Of a DNA stretch of 6,081 nucleotides, positions 6,027-6,081 are shown in pieces. Position numbers and translations under genes: made by a program. Positions within the stretch are counted from its first letter, which is position 1. Each line of letters starts with the position of its first letter. The DNA is taken from NCBI RefSeq assembly GCF_900764565.1, contig NZ_CAAFOM010000247.1, forward strand, positions 1-6,081, given 5' to 3'. The stretch comes from an uncultured Catenibacterium sp. Its GTDB lineage: Bacteria; Bacillota_I; Bacilli_A; Erysipelotrichales; Coprobacillaceae. A model generated the notes under the pieces. It saw only the letters and a program-made list of their open reading frames with translations, had not been told where the DNA came from and did no database searches.

Positions 6027-6081
6027 GATACAATAGTAATGCATTTCCAGTGTATTTTCCAATTCTTTATTGAAATAATTA

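Noticed and set aside
4685..6036. Plus-strand open frames across the livJ start (4685-4870) and inside the flavoprotein gene (5848-6036)
   Set aside because: They run antisense to a signal peptide plus promoter, and to a Rossmann fold; neither product resembles a known family.
6012..6062. 17-residue N-terminal extension of the flavoprotein from a TTG start
   Set aside because: The extension has no good ribosome binding site, encodes nothing family-like, and contains the GAGGTG site that serves the ATG at 6011.
6033..6062. Promoter-like TTGGAA and TACTAT (18-base spacer) upstream of the flavoprotein
   Set aside because: Both boxes are only 4-of-6 matches and the implied transcript would begin almost on the ribosome binding site; the true promoter is more likely beyond the right edge.
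1..6081. CRISPR array, tRNA or rRNA genes, defence or toxin modules
   Set aside because: No regularly spaced repeats, cloverleaf-like sequence, rRNA stretch or small two-gene module was seen on either strand.

Overview
The window reads as chromosomal DNA from a low-GC Gram-positive bacterium (Firmicutes in the broad sense; a gut Erysipelotrichia-type organism would fit, but that is an inference). The grounds are the AT-rich composition, strong GGAGG-type ribosome binding sites, a near-perfect sigma-A promoter, U-tract intrinsic terminators, and a substrate-binding protein made as a lipoprotein. Every supported gene lies on the minus strand, so the transcription order runs from high to low coordinates.

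From right to left: 6011-4899 encodes a HI0933/YhiN-family FAD-binding flavoprotein. A 125-base intergenic region (4774-4898) carries the livJ promoter, a palindrome over its -10 element and the livJ ribosome binding site. Then comes a complete branched-chain amino acid (LIV-type, HAAT family) ABC importer in the classical order: livJ (4773-3631, binding lipoprotein), an intercistronic terminator (3621-3593), livH (3570-2698) and livM (2694-1747) permeases, and livG (1750-974) and livF (971-264) ATPases. The last four genes are tightly packed (3-base gap, 4-base ATGA overlap, 2-base gap), each with its own ribosome binding site. A strong intrinsic terminator (235-207), preceded by a small hairpin, ends the operon. 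At the left edge (1-86) is the N-terminal start of a transposase that resembles the IS1634-type DDE family, with its own promoter-like sequence and a 14-base direct repeat upstream.

Working model: LivJ, anchored to the outer membrane face, captures Leu/Ile/Val or related ligands and delivers them to the LivH-LivM channel, which LivG-LivF power. The terminator after livJ should let most transcripts stop there, giving an excess of binding protein over membrane complex. The flavoprotein has its own stop, and a strong promoter separates it from livJ; nothing in the sequence links it to transport.

This is mostly an ordinary transport locus. I do not see a convincing undescribed system. The points most worth a second look are the palindrome over the livJ -10 box, the repeat-rich 100-169 region beside the insertion-sequence gene, and the divergent central part of the flavoprotein.
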